DNA of 64,000 bases from Pandoraea eparura (GTDB taxonomy: Bacteria > Pseudomonadota > Gammaproteobacteria > Burkholderiales > Burkholderiaceae), in contig NZ_CABPSH010000001.1 of NCBI RefSeq assembly GCF_902459725.1, positions 310,001-374,000 of the forward strand, given 5' to 3'. The notes beneath the pieces were generated by a model. That model was given only the letters and a program-made list of their open reading frames with translations. It was not told where the DNA came from and made no database searches. The position numbers were made by a program, and so were the translations under genes. Positions 8,251-16,086 of this stretch are shown here, piece by piece; position 1 is the first letter of the stretch; every line of letters starts with the position of its first letter.

Positions 8251-8279
8251 TACGTAATCGATACGTATATATGTACGTA
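8251..8279. promoter_or_regulatory. Cluster of three TACGTA sites in a divergent promoter
   Basis: TACGTA occurs at 8251-8256, 8262-8267 and 8274-8279, with centres 11 and 12 bp apart, about one helical turn each. The last two lie in a perfect inverted repeat, ATACGTA-N6-TACGTAT (8261-8280). The sites lie between the PAS-LuxR gene and the amidase gene. A dimeric regulator bound on one face of the helix is the natural reading; the PAS-LuxR product is the obvious candidate but this is inference. Confidence 0.65.
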
Positions 8280-8338
8280 TGCTGCACCACTAGACTCTTA
8301 AGTGCAATGTTGCTCAACTCATTGAATTGGAGTCAAAA

Positions 8339-8959
8339 ATGGACGATTACCAAAACCGCTCTTATGGGGCTGTCGGAATTGGCATGAAGGGGAAAGTCGG
8401 AATTGTCGTGGTGGACTATCAACTGGCGTTCACCGAGCCGAAATACCCGCTTGGCGGCGCACCGCTGGTCATGCGTGGGCTTGCCAATACCGAGCGCCTG
8501 CTCAAGGTTGCCCGCGCGCACAACGTTCCGATCGCGACGTGCTTCACCGCCTACAAAAATGAGCGCGACATGCCTCACTGGAAAATTGCCGCGGTTCGCG
8601 ATCAGTTCAGGCTCGATCATCCCAGCTCTGCCCTCGATCCCCGGATCTACGACAAGGACTACGACGTGGTCGTGTGCAAGTATGGCCCATCGATTTTCTT
8701 CCAGACGCCGGTTGTGCCGTACTTCGTGAAAGAGGGCGTCGAGACGGTCATCATCACGGGCTGCAACACGAGCGGATGCATTCGCGCTTCGACGATCGAC
8801 AGCTTTCAATGGGGCTTCCGCACCATTGTTCCGGAAGACTGCGTCGGCGACATCGAGGAAGGTCCGCACCGCGACAATTTGCGCGACGTCGGCCGGCGCT
8901 ATGCAGACGTGTCGAGCGCAGACGAAGTGATTGCCTATATCCGTCAGTCGATGGCCTGA
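8339..8959 (+). CDS. Isochorismatase-fold cysteine hydrolase (N-carbamoylsarcosine amidase / maleamate amidohydrolase-like)
   Basis: Cytoplasmic amidase of 206 residues. The catalytic triad of the fold is present: Asp26 (VVDYQLAF), Lys114 (VCKYGPS) and Cys147 (TGCNTSGCIRAS). The cis-peptide region and C-terminal VPEDCVGD...PHRDNLRDV resemble N-carbamoylsarcosine amidase and the maleamate amidohydrolase NicF. I use ATG 8339 with GGAG 7 nt upstream; an in-frame TTG at 8327 would add four residues. The permease gene follows after 230 bp, and the PAS-LuxR gene is divergent. Together they suggest import and deamination of an amide or ureide. No other nicotinate or creatinine pathway gene is in the window, so the substrate stays open. 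Confidence 0.85.
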   Translation: MDDYQNRSYGAVGIGMKGKVGIVVVDYQLAFTEPKYPLGGAPLVMRGLANTERLLKVARAHNVPIATCFTAYKNERDMPHWKIAAVRDQFRLDHPSSALDPRIYDKDYDVVVCKYGPSIFFQTPVVPYFVKEGVETVIITGCNTSGCIRASTIDSFQWGFRTIVPEDCVGDIEEGPHRDNLRDVGRRYADVSSADEVIAYIRQSMA

Positions 8960-9191
8960 ACGGCGGCGTGCTGCGACGGGTATCCGCCAATTTTCGGACG
9001 CTGGGAGCCCCCTTCCAGCGTTCGGCTTCGGGTGGCGGGTCGACCTGGCAAGGCGCCCCGCGTTCTCGACGCCTTGAACGGTCAACTCGCCGTACCCGCA
9101 TGCGCCGCCACGATTGTTCCCCCAACCGTGTCCAGTCCCGTCGACAGCGTTCGGTGACCGGCTCGCGCCCCCTGTCCTCATGGAGGATTCC

Positions 9192-10535
9192 ATGAATCAA
9201 ACACACACTGTTGAGCGCCCGCTCGAAGCGAACGAAGCCAACAAAAACGAGCGCAGCATCAAAACCATTGCCATCGCGAGCGTCATCGGCACGACGGTCG
9301 AATGGTACGACCTGTTCGTGTTCGCAACCGCCTCGGCGCTGGTGTTCAACAAGGTCTTCTTTCCAAGCTTTGTCCCGCTGATCGGCACCCTGCTCGCCTT
9401 CGGCACCTTCGCGTCCGCGTACCTTGCACGTATGGTGGGTGCCGCGCTGTTCGGCCATTTCGGCGATCGGCTAGGACGCAAGTCGATGTTGCTCGTCTCG
9501 CTGGTCATGATGGGCATCTCCACGTTCTGCATTGGCCTGCTGCCGGACTACGCGTCGATCGGCATCTGGGGACCGCTTCTGCTCCTCACACTTCGCATCG
9601 TGCAGGGCCTGGCGCTGGGCGGCGAATGGGGTGGCGCGGTGTTGATGGCGGTCGAACACGCGCCTGGGCATCAGCGCGGGCTTTACGGGTCATGGGTCCA
9701 GATCGGGGTGCCGGCAGGCACGTTGATCGCCAATCTCGTGTTTCTCTTTAGCAACGTCATGCTGCCCGATGGCGCCCTGCTCGCCTGGGGTTGGCGCATT
9801 CCGTTCCTGATCAGCGTATTACTGGTCTTTGTCGGACTCTATGTTCGACTGAACACCTCCGAGACGCCCTCGTTCCGCCGAATTCAGAAAGCCAATGCGC
9901 AGGTCAAGGTGCCGCTGGCCGCGTTGCTCAGCAAGCACTGGAAACGCGTGCTGCTCGGCGGTATCGCCACCATGTCGACGGGCACGTCCTTCAACCTGAT
10001 CGTTGCGTTCGGGCTGACATATGGAACCCAAACCCTGGGCTTTTCGAGTGGCGCAATGCTGACGATCGCGCTCATCGCCTGCGCGCTTTGTCTCCTGTTG
10101 TTGCCCGCCTTTGGATGGCTCTCCGATCGGATCGGCCGCAGGCCCGTGATCATGGGCGGAATCGTCGCCGAGGCGCTGCTGGCATTTCCACTGTTCTGGC
10201 TGCTCGACGCCCGCGAGTTCTCCCTGGCGTTGCTCGGTTATTTGCTGATGATGACCGCCTTCGCTGCCAACTATGGGCCGATCGCGACGTTTCTCGCGGA
10301 ACTGTTCGGCCCCGAGATTCGCTACTCCGGCCTATCGGTGAGCTACATGCTGTCCGGCTTGCTGGGCAGCGCGGCGACCCCCATCGTCACGACGGCCTTG
10401 CTTTCCGTAACCGGGAAGGGCTCGTCGGTCGCCTGGTTCATGGTGGGGTCGGCGGTCATATCGGCGACCGCGTTGTGGCGGCTCGGGGCGAGCGTGGCGA
10501 GCAGTACCGCCACGTCGGGATACCGCAAGCGATAG
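9192..10535 (+). CDS. MHS-family MFS transporter (metabolite:H+ symporter)
   Basis: Inner-membrane permease of 447 residues with 12 membrane helices. The signature GTTVEWYDLF near the N-terminus, the loop GHFGDRLGRKS after helix 2 and RIVQGLALGGEWGG at helix 4 are those of the MHS group (shikimate, dicarboxylate and aromatic acid symporters). ATG 9192 has GGAGG at 9182-9186. Odd: the usual charged C-terminal tail after helix 12 is missing; after about base 10485 the frame simply reads through the complement of the neighbouring epimerase gene for its last 15 residues. The permease probably imports the substrate of the upstream amidase. Confidence 0.9.
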   Translation: MNQTHTVERPLEANEANKNERSIKTIAIASVIGTTVEWYDLFVFATASALVFNKVFFPSFVPLIGTLLAFGTFASAYLARMVGAALFGHFGDRLGRKSMLLVSLVMMGISTFCIGLLPDYASIGIWGPLLLLTLRIVQGLALGGEWGGAVLMAVEHAPGHQRGLYGSWVQIGVPAGTLIANLVFLFSNVMLPDGALLAWGWRIPFLISVLLVFVGLYVRLNTSETPSFRRIQKANAQVKVPLAALLSKHWKRVLLGGIATMSTGTSFNLIVAFGLTYGTQTLGFSSGAMLTIALIACALCLLLLPAFGWLSDRIGRRPVIMGGIVAEALLAFPLFWLLDAREFSLALLGYLLMMTAFAANYGPIATFLAELFGPEIRYSGLSVSYMLSGLLGSAATPIVTTALLSVTGKGSSVAWFMVGSAVISATALWRLGASVASSTATSGYRKR

Positions 10536-11551
10536 CCGAGTTCGCGCTTGAGTCGCGTGTTGACGAGCCGTCGCGACTCAGACATGAACGACAGCAGCGT
10601 CGGCTCCAGCACACGCCGGGCTTCGTCGCGCGACACACGCGGCGGCCGGGGCAGCCCCAGGGCGTCGGCCACATGGTCGAAATACTCGCCCATGCGCCAC
10701 TCGGTGTCGTCGCTCGCATGCACAATCCGCTGCGCCTTGCCGCGCCACATCGCGCGCACCAGGATCGCGGCGAGATCGTCGGCATGAATATGGTTGGTAA
10801 AGACGTCGTCGGCCGCCTGCAACGCCGGCGTGCCCTTCTGCAAACGCGTGACCGGAAGCCGATCCGCCGCGTAAATCCCCGGAATGCGCACAAGCGTCGT
10901 TCGCCACGGCACGCGCGCACGCTCGGTGAAACGCCAGGCGGCATGCGTGGCGCTCGTCGATGCCGCGCGCGCGCGCGCCGGGCCGGCGGCCAGCACACGA
11001 TGCGCGTTCCGGGCGTGCGTCGACGGTCGGCCGAGCGTGCGCACCGTGCGCTCCGCATCCACACGACGCTGGCCACGCGGCGAGCGCGGCCACGGTGTGC
11101 GCGTTTCATCCACATGGGCGCCGCCGCAGTCGCCGTACACGCCGCTGGTGCTCGCGTAGACGAGAATGCAACGCGGCGCTCGAGGCAGGCGCGACAGGGC
11201 GTGCCGCCCTCCCTCGGGTACAATTGTGGGCTTCGGCGGCTGGGTGAGCGCCGCGCGCAAACGGCGCGTACGCCGGTCCAGAGTGCCGCTGCCGGCAACC
11301 CCGGCGGGCGGCGCGAGATGCAACACTCGCGGCGCCAGACGGCCGATGCGATGCAGGCTCGCCGCGTCGTCCAGATTGGCGACAACGGGCACGGCCCCCG
11401 CCGCGCGCAATGCCGCATGGCGAGCATCGCTCGACGTGACCGCGAAGACACGAAAGCGTTTGACGAGGGCCGGCAGCGCGCGCATGCCGACGTCGCCGCA
11501 GCCCACCACCAGCAGGCGCGGACGACCGAAGGGTTTTGACGATTTATTCAT
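10343..11551 (-). CDS. NAD-dependent epimerase/dehydratase family protein (extended SDR)
   Basis: Rossmann-fold protein of 402 residues. The nucleotide-binding motif GCGDVG is at 17-22, and YASTSGVYGD at about 132-141 matches the active-site strand of YeeZ-like atypical SDR proteins, without an intact YxxxK. The conserved part ends with LGYRLRYPDVAVLLATL; about 48 further residues are then translated antisense to the last helix of the MHS permease. The convergent overlap is 193 bp, so the native stop seems to have been lost. The start ATG 11551 is only 15 bp from the start of the divergent reductase. The substrate is unknown. Confidence 0.8.
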   Translation of the reverse strand: MNKSSKPFGRPRLLVVGCGDVGMRALPALVKRFRVFAVTSSDARHAALRAAGAVPVVANLDDAASLHRIGRLAPRVLHLAPPAGVAGSGTLDRRTRRLRAALTQPPKPTIVPEGGRHALSRLPRAPRCILVYASTSGVYGDCGGAHVDETRTPWPRSPRGQRRVDAERTVRTLGRPSTHARNAHRVLAAGPARARAASTSATHAAWRFTERARVPWRTTLVRIPGIYAADRLPVTRLQKGTPALQAADDVFTNHIHADDLAAILVRAMWRGKAQRIVHASDDTEWRMGEYFDHVADALGLPRPPRVSRDEARRVLEPTLLSFMSESRRLVNTRLKRELGYRLRYPDVAVLLATLAPSRHNAVADMTADPTMNQATDEPFPVTESKAVVTMGVAALPSKPDSM

Positions 11552-11566
11552 TTTTCGGATTGTAGT

Positions 11567-12601
11567 ATGGCTTACAACGTTACCCTCGTGCCGAGCGGGC
11601 GCGAGTTCCAGGTCGAAGACGGCGAGGCCGTGCTCAGCGCTGCGCTGCGTCAAGGCGTCGGCCTGCCTTACGGCTGCAAGAACGGCGGTTGTGGTTCCTG
11701 CAAGGCCAAGCTGGTCGAGGGCAGCGTCGAGCATGGCACGCATTCCAGCTCCGCCCTCTCGAAGGACGAAGAGACGCGCGGTTTTGCACTGCTTTGCTGC
11801 GCCCATGCCAAGGGCAACCTCGTTGTCGAATCGCGCGAAGTCAAAGGCTTCGGCGATATCCCGGTCAAACGCTTGCCGTGCCGCGTGAACGCACTGGAGC
11901 GCCGTGCCGACGATGTCATCGTCATGCGCCTGCAATTGCCCGCCAACGAACGTTTCCAGTATCTCGCCGGGCAGTACATCGAGTTCATCCTGAAAGACGG
12001 CAAGCGGCGCAGCTATTCGATGGCGACCGCGCCGCACGAAGAAGGCTTCCTCGAGCTTCACCTGCGTCACATGCCCGGCGGCGTGTTCACCGACCACGTG
12101 TTCCATCACATGAAGGAGCGCGAAATCCTGCGCTTCGAAGGGCCGCTGGGCACGTTCTTCCTGCGCGAAGACAGCGACAAGCCGATCGTGCTGCTCGCGT
12201 CGGGCACGGGCTTCGCGCCGATCAAGGCCATCGTCGAACATGCCGCGCACAAGGGGCTCGCGCGACCCATGACGCTGTACTGGGGCGCACGACAATTGAA
12301 GGACATCTACCTGCGCGAGCTGGCCGAACAGTGGGCACGCGAGATTCCCGGCTTCACGTTCGTGCCGGTGCTCTCCGACGCCGCGCCGGAAGACCAGTGG
12401 CAGGGCCGCACCGGGTTCGTGCATCGCGCCGTGGTGGAAGACCTGCCGGACCTGTCGGACTACGAGGTCTACGCCTGCGGGGCCCCCGTGATGGTGGAGT
12501 CGGCGCGCCGCGACTTCATCGCGCATCACCACCTGCCCGAAGCGGCCTTCTTCGCCGATGCGTTCACCACCGAGGCCGACAACCCGGGCGGCGGTCAGTG
12601 A
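11567..12601 (+). CDS. CDP-6-deoxy-delta-3,4-glucoseen reductase-like flavin/2Fe-2S reductase
   Basis: Electron-transfer reductase of 344 residues. An N-terminal plant-type 2Fe-2S ferredoxin domain has Cys37, Cys42, Cys45 and Cys77 or 78 (GCKNGGCGSC and LLCC). Next come an FAD-binding barrel with RRSYSM (148-153) and an NAD-binding domain with ASGTGFAP (211-218). Homologues are annotated AscD or E3 of dideoxysugar synthesis, but in Burkholderiales this gene stands alone and its partner is uncertain. ATG 11567 has no ribosome site, and only 15 bp separate it from the divergent epimerase start, so it may be translated leaderless or from a promoter inside the epimerase gene. Confidence 0.88.
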   Translation: MAYNVTLVPSGREFQVEDGEAVLSAALRQGVGLPYGCKNGGCGSCKAKLVEGSVEHGTHSSSALSKDEETRGFALLCCAHAKGNLVVESREVKGFGDIPVKRLPCRVNALERRADDVIVMRLQLPANERFQYLAGQYIEFILKDGKRRSYSMATAPHEEGFLELHLRHMPGGVFTDHVFHHMKEREILRFEGPLGTFFLREDSDKPIVLLASGTGFAPIKAIVEHAAHKGLARPMTLYWGARQLKDIYLRELAEQWAREIPGFTFVPVLSDAAPEDQWQGRTGFVHRAVVEDLPDLSDYEVYACGAPVMVESARRDFIAHHHLPEAAFFADAFTTEADNPGGGQ

Positions 12602-12668
12602 ACCGTATCGATCGAACGATGCCGACGCGGCGCCGCGCGGCGTGCGCGCCACAGCGCGACCGTACCCT

Positions 12669-12697
12669 TTGACAAGCGCCGCGTCACCGACTTATGC
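12669..12697 (+). promoter_or_regulatory. Sigma-70 promoter ahead of the argD leader
   Basis: TTGACA at 12669-12674, a 17-bp spacer, then TTATGC at 12692-12697: a consensus -35 with optimal spacing and a fair -10. The expected start of transcription is near 12704. A transcript would run into the hairpin at 12818-12845, and then argD. Confidence 0.65.
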
Positions 12698-12703
12698 TTG
12701 CCG

Positions 12704-12846
12704 TCATGAACCTGATTGCCATCGCCTCGATCCGACGTCGCCGTACGCTGCCCCAACCGGGATGCCGCGCGGCACGCTATCGACTGCGATAACTCGCAAG
12801 TTCTCAAGTACAGCGAAGCCACGGGCAACCCCCGTGGCTTTTTTTA
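12704..12846 (+). ncRNA. Candidate leader RNA or small RNA upstream of argD
   Basis: This about 140-nt unit is bounded by a good promoter and an intrinsic terminator. It contains an open frame from ATG 12706 to TAA 12790-12792 with 28 codons, of which eight are Arg, including four in a row (CGA CGT CGC CGT). Its stop codon falls in the loop of a small hairpin (CTGCGA / TCGCAAG). Arg codons before a terminator ahead of an arginine-biosynthesis-type gene suggest ribosome-mediated attenuation. Against this, the frame has no ribosome site (ATG is at or near the transcript start) and I find no strong antiterminator pairing. It could equally be an independent small RNA. Confidence 0.4.
12818..12846 (+). 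terminator. Intrinsic terminator between leader and argD
   Basis: Stem GCCACGGG (12818-12825), loop CAACC, stem CCCGTGGC (12831-12838), then a run of T. It lies 40 bp upstream of the argD start on the same strand, so it must be regulated or leaky if argD uses the upstream promoter. Confidence 0.75.
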
Positions 12847-12885
12847 TGCTTCCGTCTCGCCCACCCTTGTCCTTCGGAGACCGTC

Positions 12886-14172
12886 ATGTCGCTTGCCACG
12901 CCTTCCGCCGCCGGATCGCCCACTGCCCCCACCTCGCCCAGCGCGTCCACCGCGTCCAAGGCAGCACGCCACGCCAGGTTCTCGGAATTTGCGACCGGGG
13001 CGTTGCTGCCCATCACGTCGCGCCCCGACCTCGTCTTCACGCACGGCAAGGGCGGCTGGCTGTATGACCACGAAGGCAAGCGATATCTCGACTTCATCCA
13101 GGGCTGGGCCGTCAACAGCCTCGGCCATTGCCATCCGGTGATGCGCGACGCGCTCGCCACGCAAAGTGGCCTGTTGCTCAACCCAAGCCCCGCGTACTAC
13201 AACGTGCCGATGATCGAGCTCGCCGACCTGCTCGCCACGCTCTCGGGCCTTGGCAAGGTTTTTTTCGCGAACAGCGGCGCCGAGGCAAACGAGAGCGCGA
13301 TCAAGCTCGCCCGCAAGTGGGGGCAATTGCATCCGAATGCGTCGGGCGGTGCGCGCTTCGAGATCATCACGTTCAGGGACGCCTTCCACGGCCGCACGCT
13401 CGCCACCATGTCGGCGAGCGGCAAGCCAGGCTGGGACACGATCTTCGCCCCGCAGGTGCCGGGCTTCCCGAAGGCCGAACTGAACAATCTCGCGTCCGTC
13501 GAAGCCCTCATCGGCCCCGACACTGTCGCCGTGATGCTCGAACCGATTCAGGGCGAAGCCGGTGTCGTGCCGGCCACCGACACGTTTCTGAAGGAACTGC
13601 GCACCCTCACCAAATCTCGTGGACTGCTGCTGATCGTGGATGAAGTGCAGACCGGCTGCGGACGCACCGGCACGCTCTTCGCGCATCAGCAGGCCGGCAT
13701 CGTGCCGGACATCATGACGCTCGGCAAAGGCATTGGCGGCGGCGTGCCGCTCGCGGCGATGCTCTGCGGCGACGAATTCGCCGTCTTCCAGCCGGGCGAC
13801 CAGGGCGGCACGTACAACGGCAATCCGCTCATGTGCGCGGTCGGTCTCGCGGTCATGCGCACCGTCAGTGCGCCGGGCTTCCTCGAATTCGTGCGCGCGC
13901 AGGCCGACTACCTCAGCGCCGGATTAGACCACCTGTCATCGCGCTACGGCGGCGAGGGCGAGCGCGGGGCCGGACTGCTGCGCGCATTGCTGCTTGGCCG
14001 AGACATCGGCCCGCAACTGGTGGAAGCTGCGCGCGACATGACCCCCGACGGGCTGCTGCTCAATTCGGCGCGTCCGAACCTACTGCGCTTCATGCCCGCC
14101 CTGAACGTGAGCCGCGACGAGATCGACCAGATGCTGTCGATGCTCGACGCGCTGCTCGCCAAACACGTTTAA
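12886..14172 (+). CDS. argD: Acetylornithine aminotransferase-type class III transaminase
   Basis: PLP-dependent aminotransferase of 428 residues that, as ArgD, converts N-acetylglutamate semialdehyde to N-acetylornithine. The phosphate-binding ANSGAEANE is at 128-136, the [11 protein letters not shown] segment with the cofactor Asp at 252-262, and the PLP lysine is Lys281 (TLGKGIGGG). ATG 12886 has CGGAGA 5 nt upstream. The N-terminal 25 residues are a Ser/Ala/Pro tail. Family members also act on succinylornithine or 4-aminobutyrate; linkage to two acetyltransferase genes just downstream fits arginine-type chemistry or arginine catabolism. A leader with Arg codons and a terminator lies upstream. 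Confidence 0.85.
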   Translation: MSLATPSAAGSPTAPTSPSASTASKAARHARFSEFATGALLPITSRPDLVFTHGKGGWLYDHEGKRYLDFIQGWAVNSLGHCHPVMRDALATQSGLLLNPSPAYYNVPMIELADLLATLSGLGKVFFANSGAEANESAIKLARKWGQLHPNASGGARFEIITFRDAFHGRTLATMSASGKPGWDTIFAPQVPGFPKAELNNLASVEALIGPDTVAVMLEPIQGEAGVVPATDTFLKELRTLTKSRGLLLIVDEVQTGCGRTGTLFAHQQAGIVPDIMTLGKGIGGGVPLAAMLCGDEFAVFQPGDQGGTYNGNPLMCAVGLAVMRTVSAPGFLEFVRAQADYLSAGLDHLSSRYGGEGERGAGLLRALLLGRDIGPQLVEAARDMTPDGLLLNSARPNLLRFMPALNVSRDEIDQMLSMLDALLAKHV

Positions 14173-14255
14173 CGCATCGGCTCGATGCACGCTGCGGCAT
14201 GCCCGGCGCCTCCCGGGCAGCGCGGCGCGCCCCCATCGCACAGGAGACACCCTCA

Positions 14256-14753
14256 ATGAACGATCTGAGTCACGGGCATCCAACACCGCCCGCCGACGCC
14301 ATCGTCGACATCTCGTCCGATCCGGCGCGGCTCGACATCGGCTTCATCCATCACGCGCTCTCGACGCAAACGCATTGGGCGAAGGACATCCCACGCGTCA
14401 CGCTCATGCGCGCCATCGCCCACTCGCTGTGCTTTGGCGCCTATGCCACACATGTCGAGGGGGGCGCTGCCCGTCAGGTGGGCTTCGCTCGTGTGATTAC
14501 CGATCGCGCAACGTTTGCGTATCTGGCCGACGTGTTCGTCGATCCGTCGATGCGCGGGCTCGGCATCGGCAAGCGCTTGTGCGAGAGCGTGCTCGCGCAT
14601 CCCGCCCTGCAAGGACTGCGGCGCTTCCTGCTCGCCACCACCGACGCGGCGGGCCTTTACGCCCGCTACGGGTTCGAGCCGCTCGACCCGGTAAACAAAA
14701 TGATGCAGATCCACCGGCCCGACATCTACACCGGACCACAGGACGCGCCATGA
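14256..14753 (+). CDS. GNAT family N-acetyltransferase
   Basis: Acetyl-CoA-dependent acetyltransferase of 165 residues. The GNAT core runs from VGFARVITDRATFAYLADVFVDPSMRGLGIGK (strand 4 and the acetyl-CoA pyrophosphate loop RGLGIGKRL) to the C-terminal LYARYGFEPL strand. The start at 14256 has AGGAGA at 8 nt. It lies 83 bp after argD, and its TGA overlaps the next gene's ATG (ATGA), so the two acetyltransferases are translated together. The acceptor substrate is not known. Confidence 0.85.
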   Translation: MNDLSHGHPTPPADAIVDISSDPARLDIGFIHHALSTQTHWAKDIPRVTLMRAIAHSLCFGAYATHVEGGAARQVGFARVITDRATFAYLADVFVDPSMRGLGIGKRLCESVLAHPALQGLRRFLLATTDAAGLYARYGFEPLDPVNKMMQIHRPDIYTGPQDAP

Positions 14754-15229
14754 TCGCCACATTCGCCGACGTTCACATCCGCGGTTTCGACGATGCGGAT
14801 ACCGACGCCGTGCTCGCGCTCTGGCGCGACGCGTTTCCCGAATATCTCGCGGCCGACAAACCGCATCGCGAACCGCGCCGATCGATCGCCAACAAGGTCG
14901 CCATGCGTGACGGGTTGTTTTTCGTCGCCGTGTGCGAGCGGCAAATTGTCGGCACGGTCATGGCCGGATATGACGGTCATCGCGGCTGGGTCTACTCCCT
15001 GGCGGTGGCGCGTGCGCTGCGACGCCGTGGCGTGGCGAGCACCCTGCTGCAACATGCGGAGTGCGCGCTGGCCGAGCGAGGCTGCCTCAAGCTCAATCTG
15101 CAGGTGCTCACCCAATCGCGCGAGGCGCTGGCGTTCTACACCGCGCATGGCTACGCCGCCGACGATGTCGTGAGTCTCGGCAAACGGCTGCCGCTCACGC
15201 CGGGCACGTCGCTGTCGACGCCCCGGTAG
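14750..15229 (+). CDS. GNAT family acetyltransferase, YpeA-like
   Basis: Second acetyltransferase of the pair, 159 residues. The order of motifs is clear: WVYSLAVARALRRRGVASTLLQHAE holds strand 4 and the acetyl-CoA loop (RRRGVA), and LQVLTQSREALAFYTAHGY is the C-terminal part. It resembles YpeA of E. coli more than ribosomal-protein acetyltransferases. Translation is coupled to the upstream acetyltransferase by a 4-bp overlap. The gene ends just before a bidirectional terminator shared with livF. Function is unproven. Confidence 0.85.
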   Translation: MIATFADVHIRGFDDADTDAVLALWRDAFPEYLAADKPHREPRRSIANKVAMRDGLFFVAVCERQIVGTVMAGYDGHRGWVYSLAVARALRRRGVASTLLQHAECALAERGCLKLNLQVLTQSREALAFYTAHGYAADDVVSLGKRLPLTPGTSLSTPR

Positions 15230-15302
15230 CTCAGGTCGGTAACCTTTGGAACACCCGGAGCGCATGGAACGCTCGCAGCGCGAATATCGTTCAACGAAAA
15301 CA

Positions 15303-15336
15303 CGAAGGGCGCCGGAGTTGCCTGCGGCGCCCTTCG
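15303..15336. terminator. Bidirectional hairpin between GNAT gene and livF
   Basis: Perfect 12-bp stem CGAAGGGCGCCG / CGGCGCCCTTCG with a 10-nt loop (15303-15336), between two convergent genes. The T runs are short on both sides, so termination efficiency is uncertain. Confidence 0.6.
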
Positions 15337-15372
15337 CTTGACGTCCGGCTTGCGCCGCACGCTCACACTCGC

Positions 15373-16086
15373 TTATTCCCCCAGATACGCGGCGCGCACC
15401 TTCGGATCGTCGAGCATGTCTTTCGCATCACCGGTCATGGTGACCAGACCGCTGTCCATCACGTAGCCGCGGTGCGCGGCTTGCAGGGCCAGACGCGCGT
15501 TCTGCTCCACGAGCAGCACCGTCACGCCTTCGCCCGACACCGTGCGCACCACCTCGAAGATCTTCTCGACCATGATCGGCGAGAGCCCCATCGACGGCTC
15601 GTCGAGCAGCAGCAGCTTGGGCTGACTCATGAGCGCGCGCGCCATGGCCAGCATCTGCTGCTCACCGCCCGAGAGTGTGCCTGCGAGCTGGTCACGGCGC
15701 TCCTGCAGACGCGGGAAGATGCCGAACATCTTGTCGACGTCGCGCTTGATCCCCGCGGTGTCGTTGCGCAGATACGCCCCCATCTGCATGTTCTCGAGAA
15801 TGGTCATGCGCGTGAAGATGCCGCGCCCTTCCGGCACCATCGCGAGACCCAGCTTGAGCAGATCGAACGCCTTCACGCCGCGAATCGACTTGCCCAGATA
15901 CTCGATGTCGCCCTCAGCCCAGGGCAGCAGACCGGTGATCGCCTTCATCGTGGTCGTCTTGCCTGCGCCGTTCGCGCCGATAAGCGTGACCAGTTCGCCC
16001 GGCTGAATGCTCAGGTCGATGCCCTTGACCGCCTTGATCCCGCCGTAAGCGACTTTCAGGCCCTTGATCGTCAACATTGCGCTCAT
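15373..16086 (-). CDS. livF: Branched-chain amino acid ABC transporter ATP-binding protein LivF
   Basis: One of two ATPases that power high-affinity leucine/isoleucine/valine uptake. The protein has 237 residues. Walker A is GANGAGKT, the ABC signature LSGGEQQ, Walker B LLLLDEPSMGLSP, and the switch His lies in VLLVEQNAR-type context (Gln replaces His, as is normal for LivF). The ATG at 16086 overlaps the livG stop (ATGA); a TTG one codon earlier is less likely. It is the last gene of livK-livH-livM-livG-livF. Confidence 0.95.
   Translation of the reverse strand: MSAMLTIKGLKVAYGGIKAVKGIDLSIQPGELVTLIGANGAGKTTTMKAITGLLPWAEGDIEYLGKSIRGVKAFDLLKLGLAMVPEGRGIFTRMTILENMQMGAYLRNDTAGIKRDVDKMFGIFPRLQERRDQLAGTLSGGEQQMLAMARALMSQPKLLLLDEPSMGLSPIMVEKIFEVVRTVSGEGVTVLLVEQNARLALQAAHRGYVMDSGLVTMTGDAKDMLDDPKVRAAYLGE

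Noticed and set aside
10343-12652. A 769-residue fusion protein on the minus strand
   Set aside because: The frame joins the epimerase with 367 codons antisense to the reductase gene; only the epimerase part (start 11551) is real.
15219-15245. tRNA-like 5' sequence (GCCCCGGTAGCTCAG)
   Set aside because: It matches the start of a tRNA acceptor and D-arm, but the following 60 bases have no anticodon arm, no TTC arm and no matching 3' acceptor strand; it is the end of an acetyltransferase gene plus spacer.
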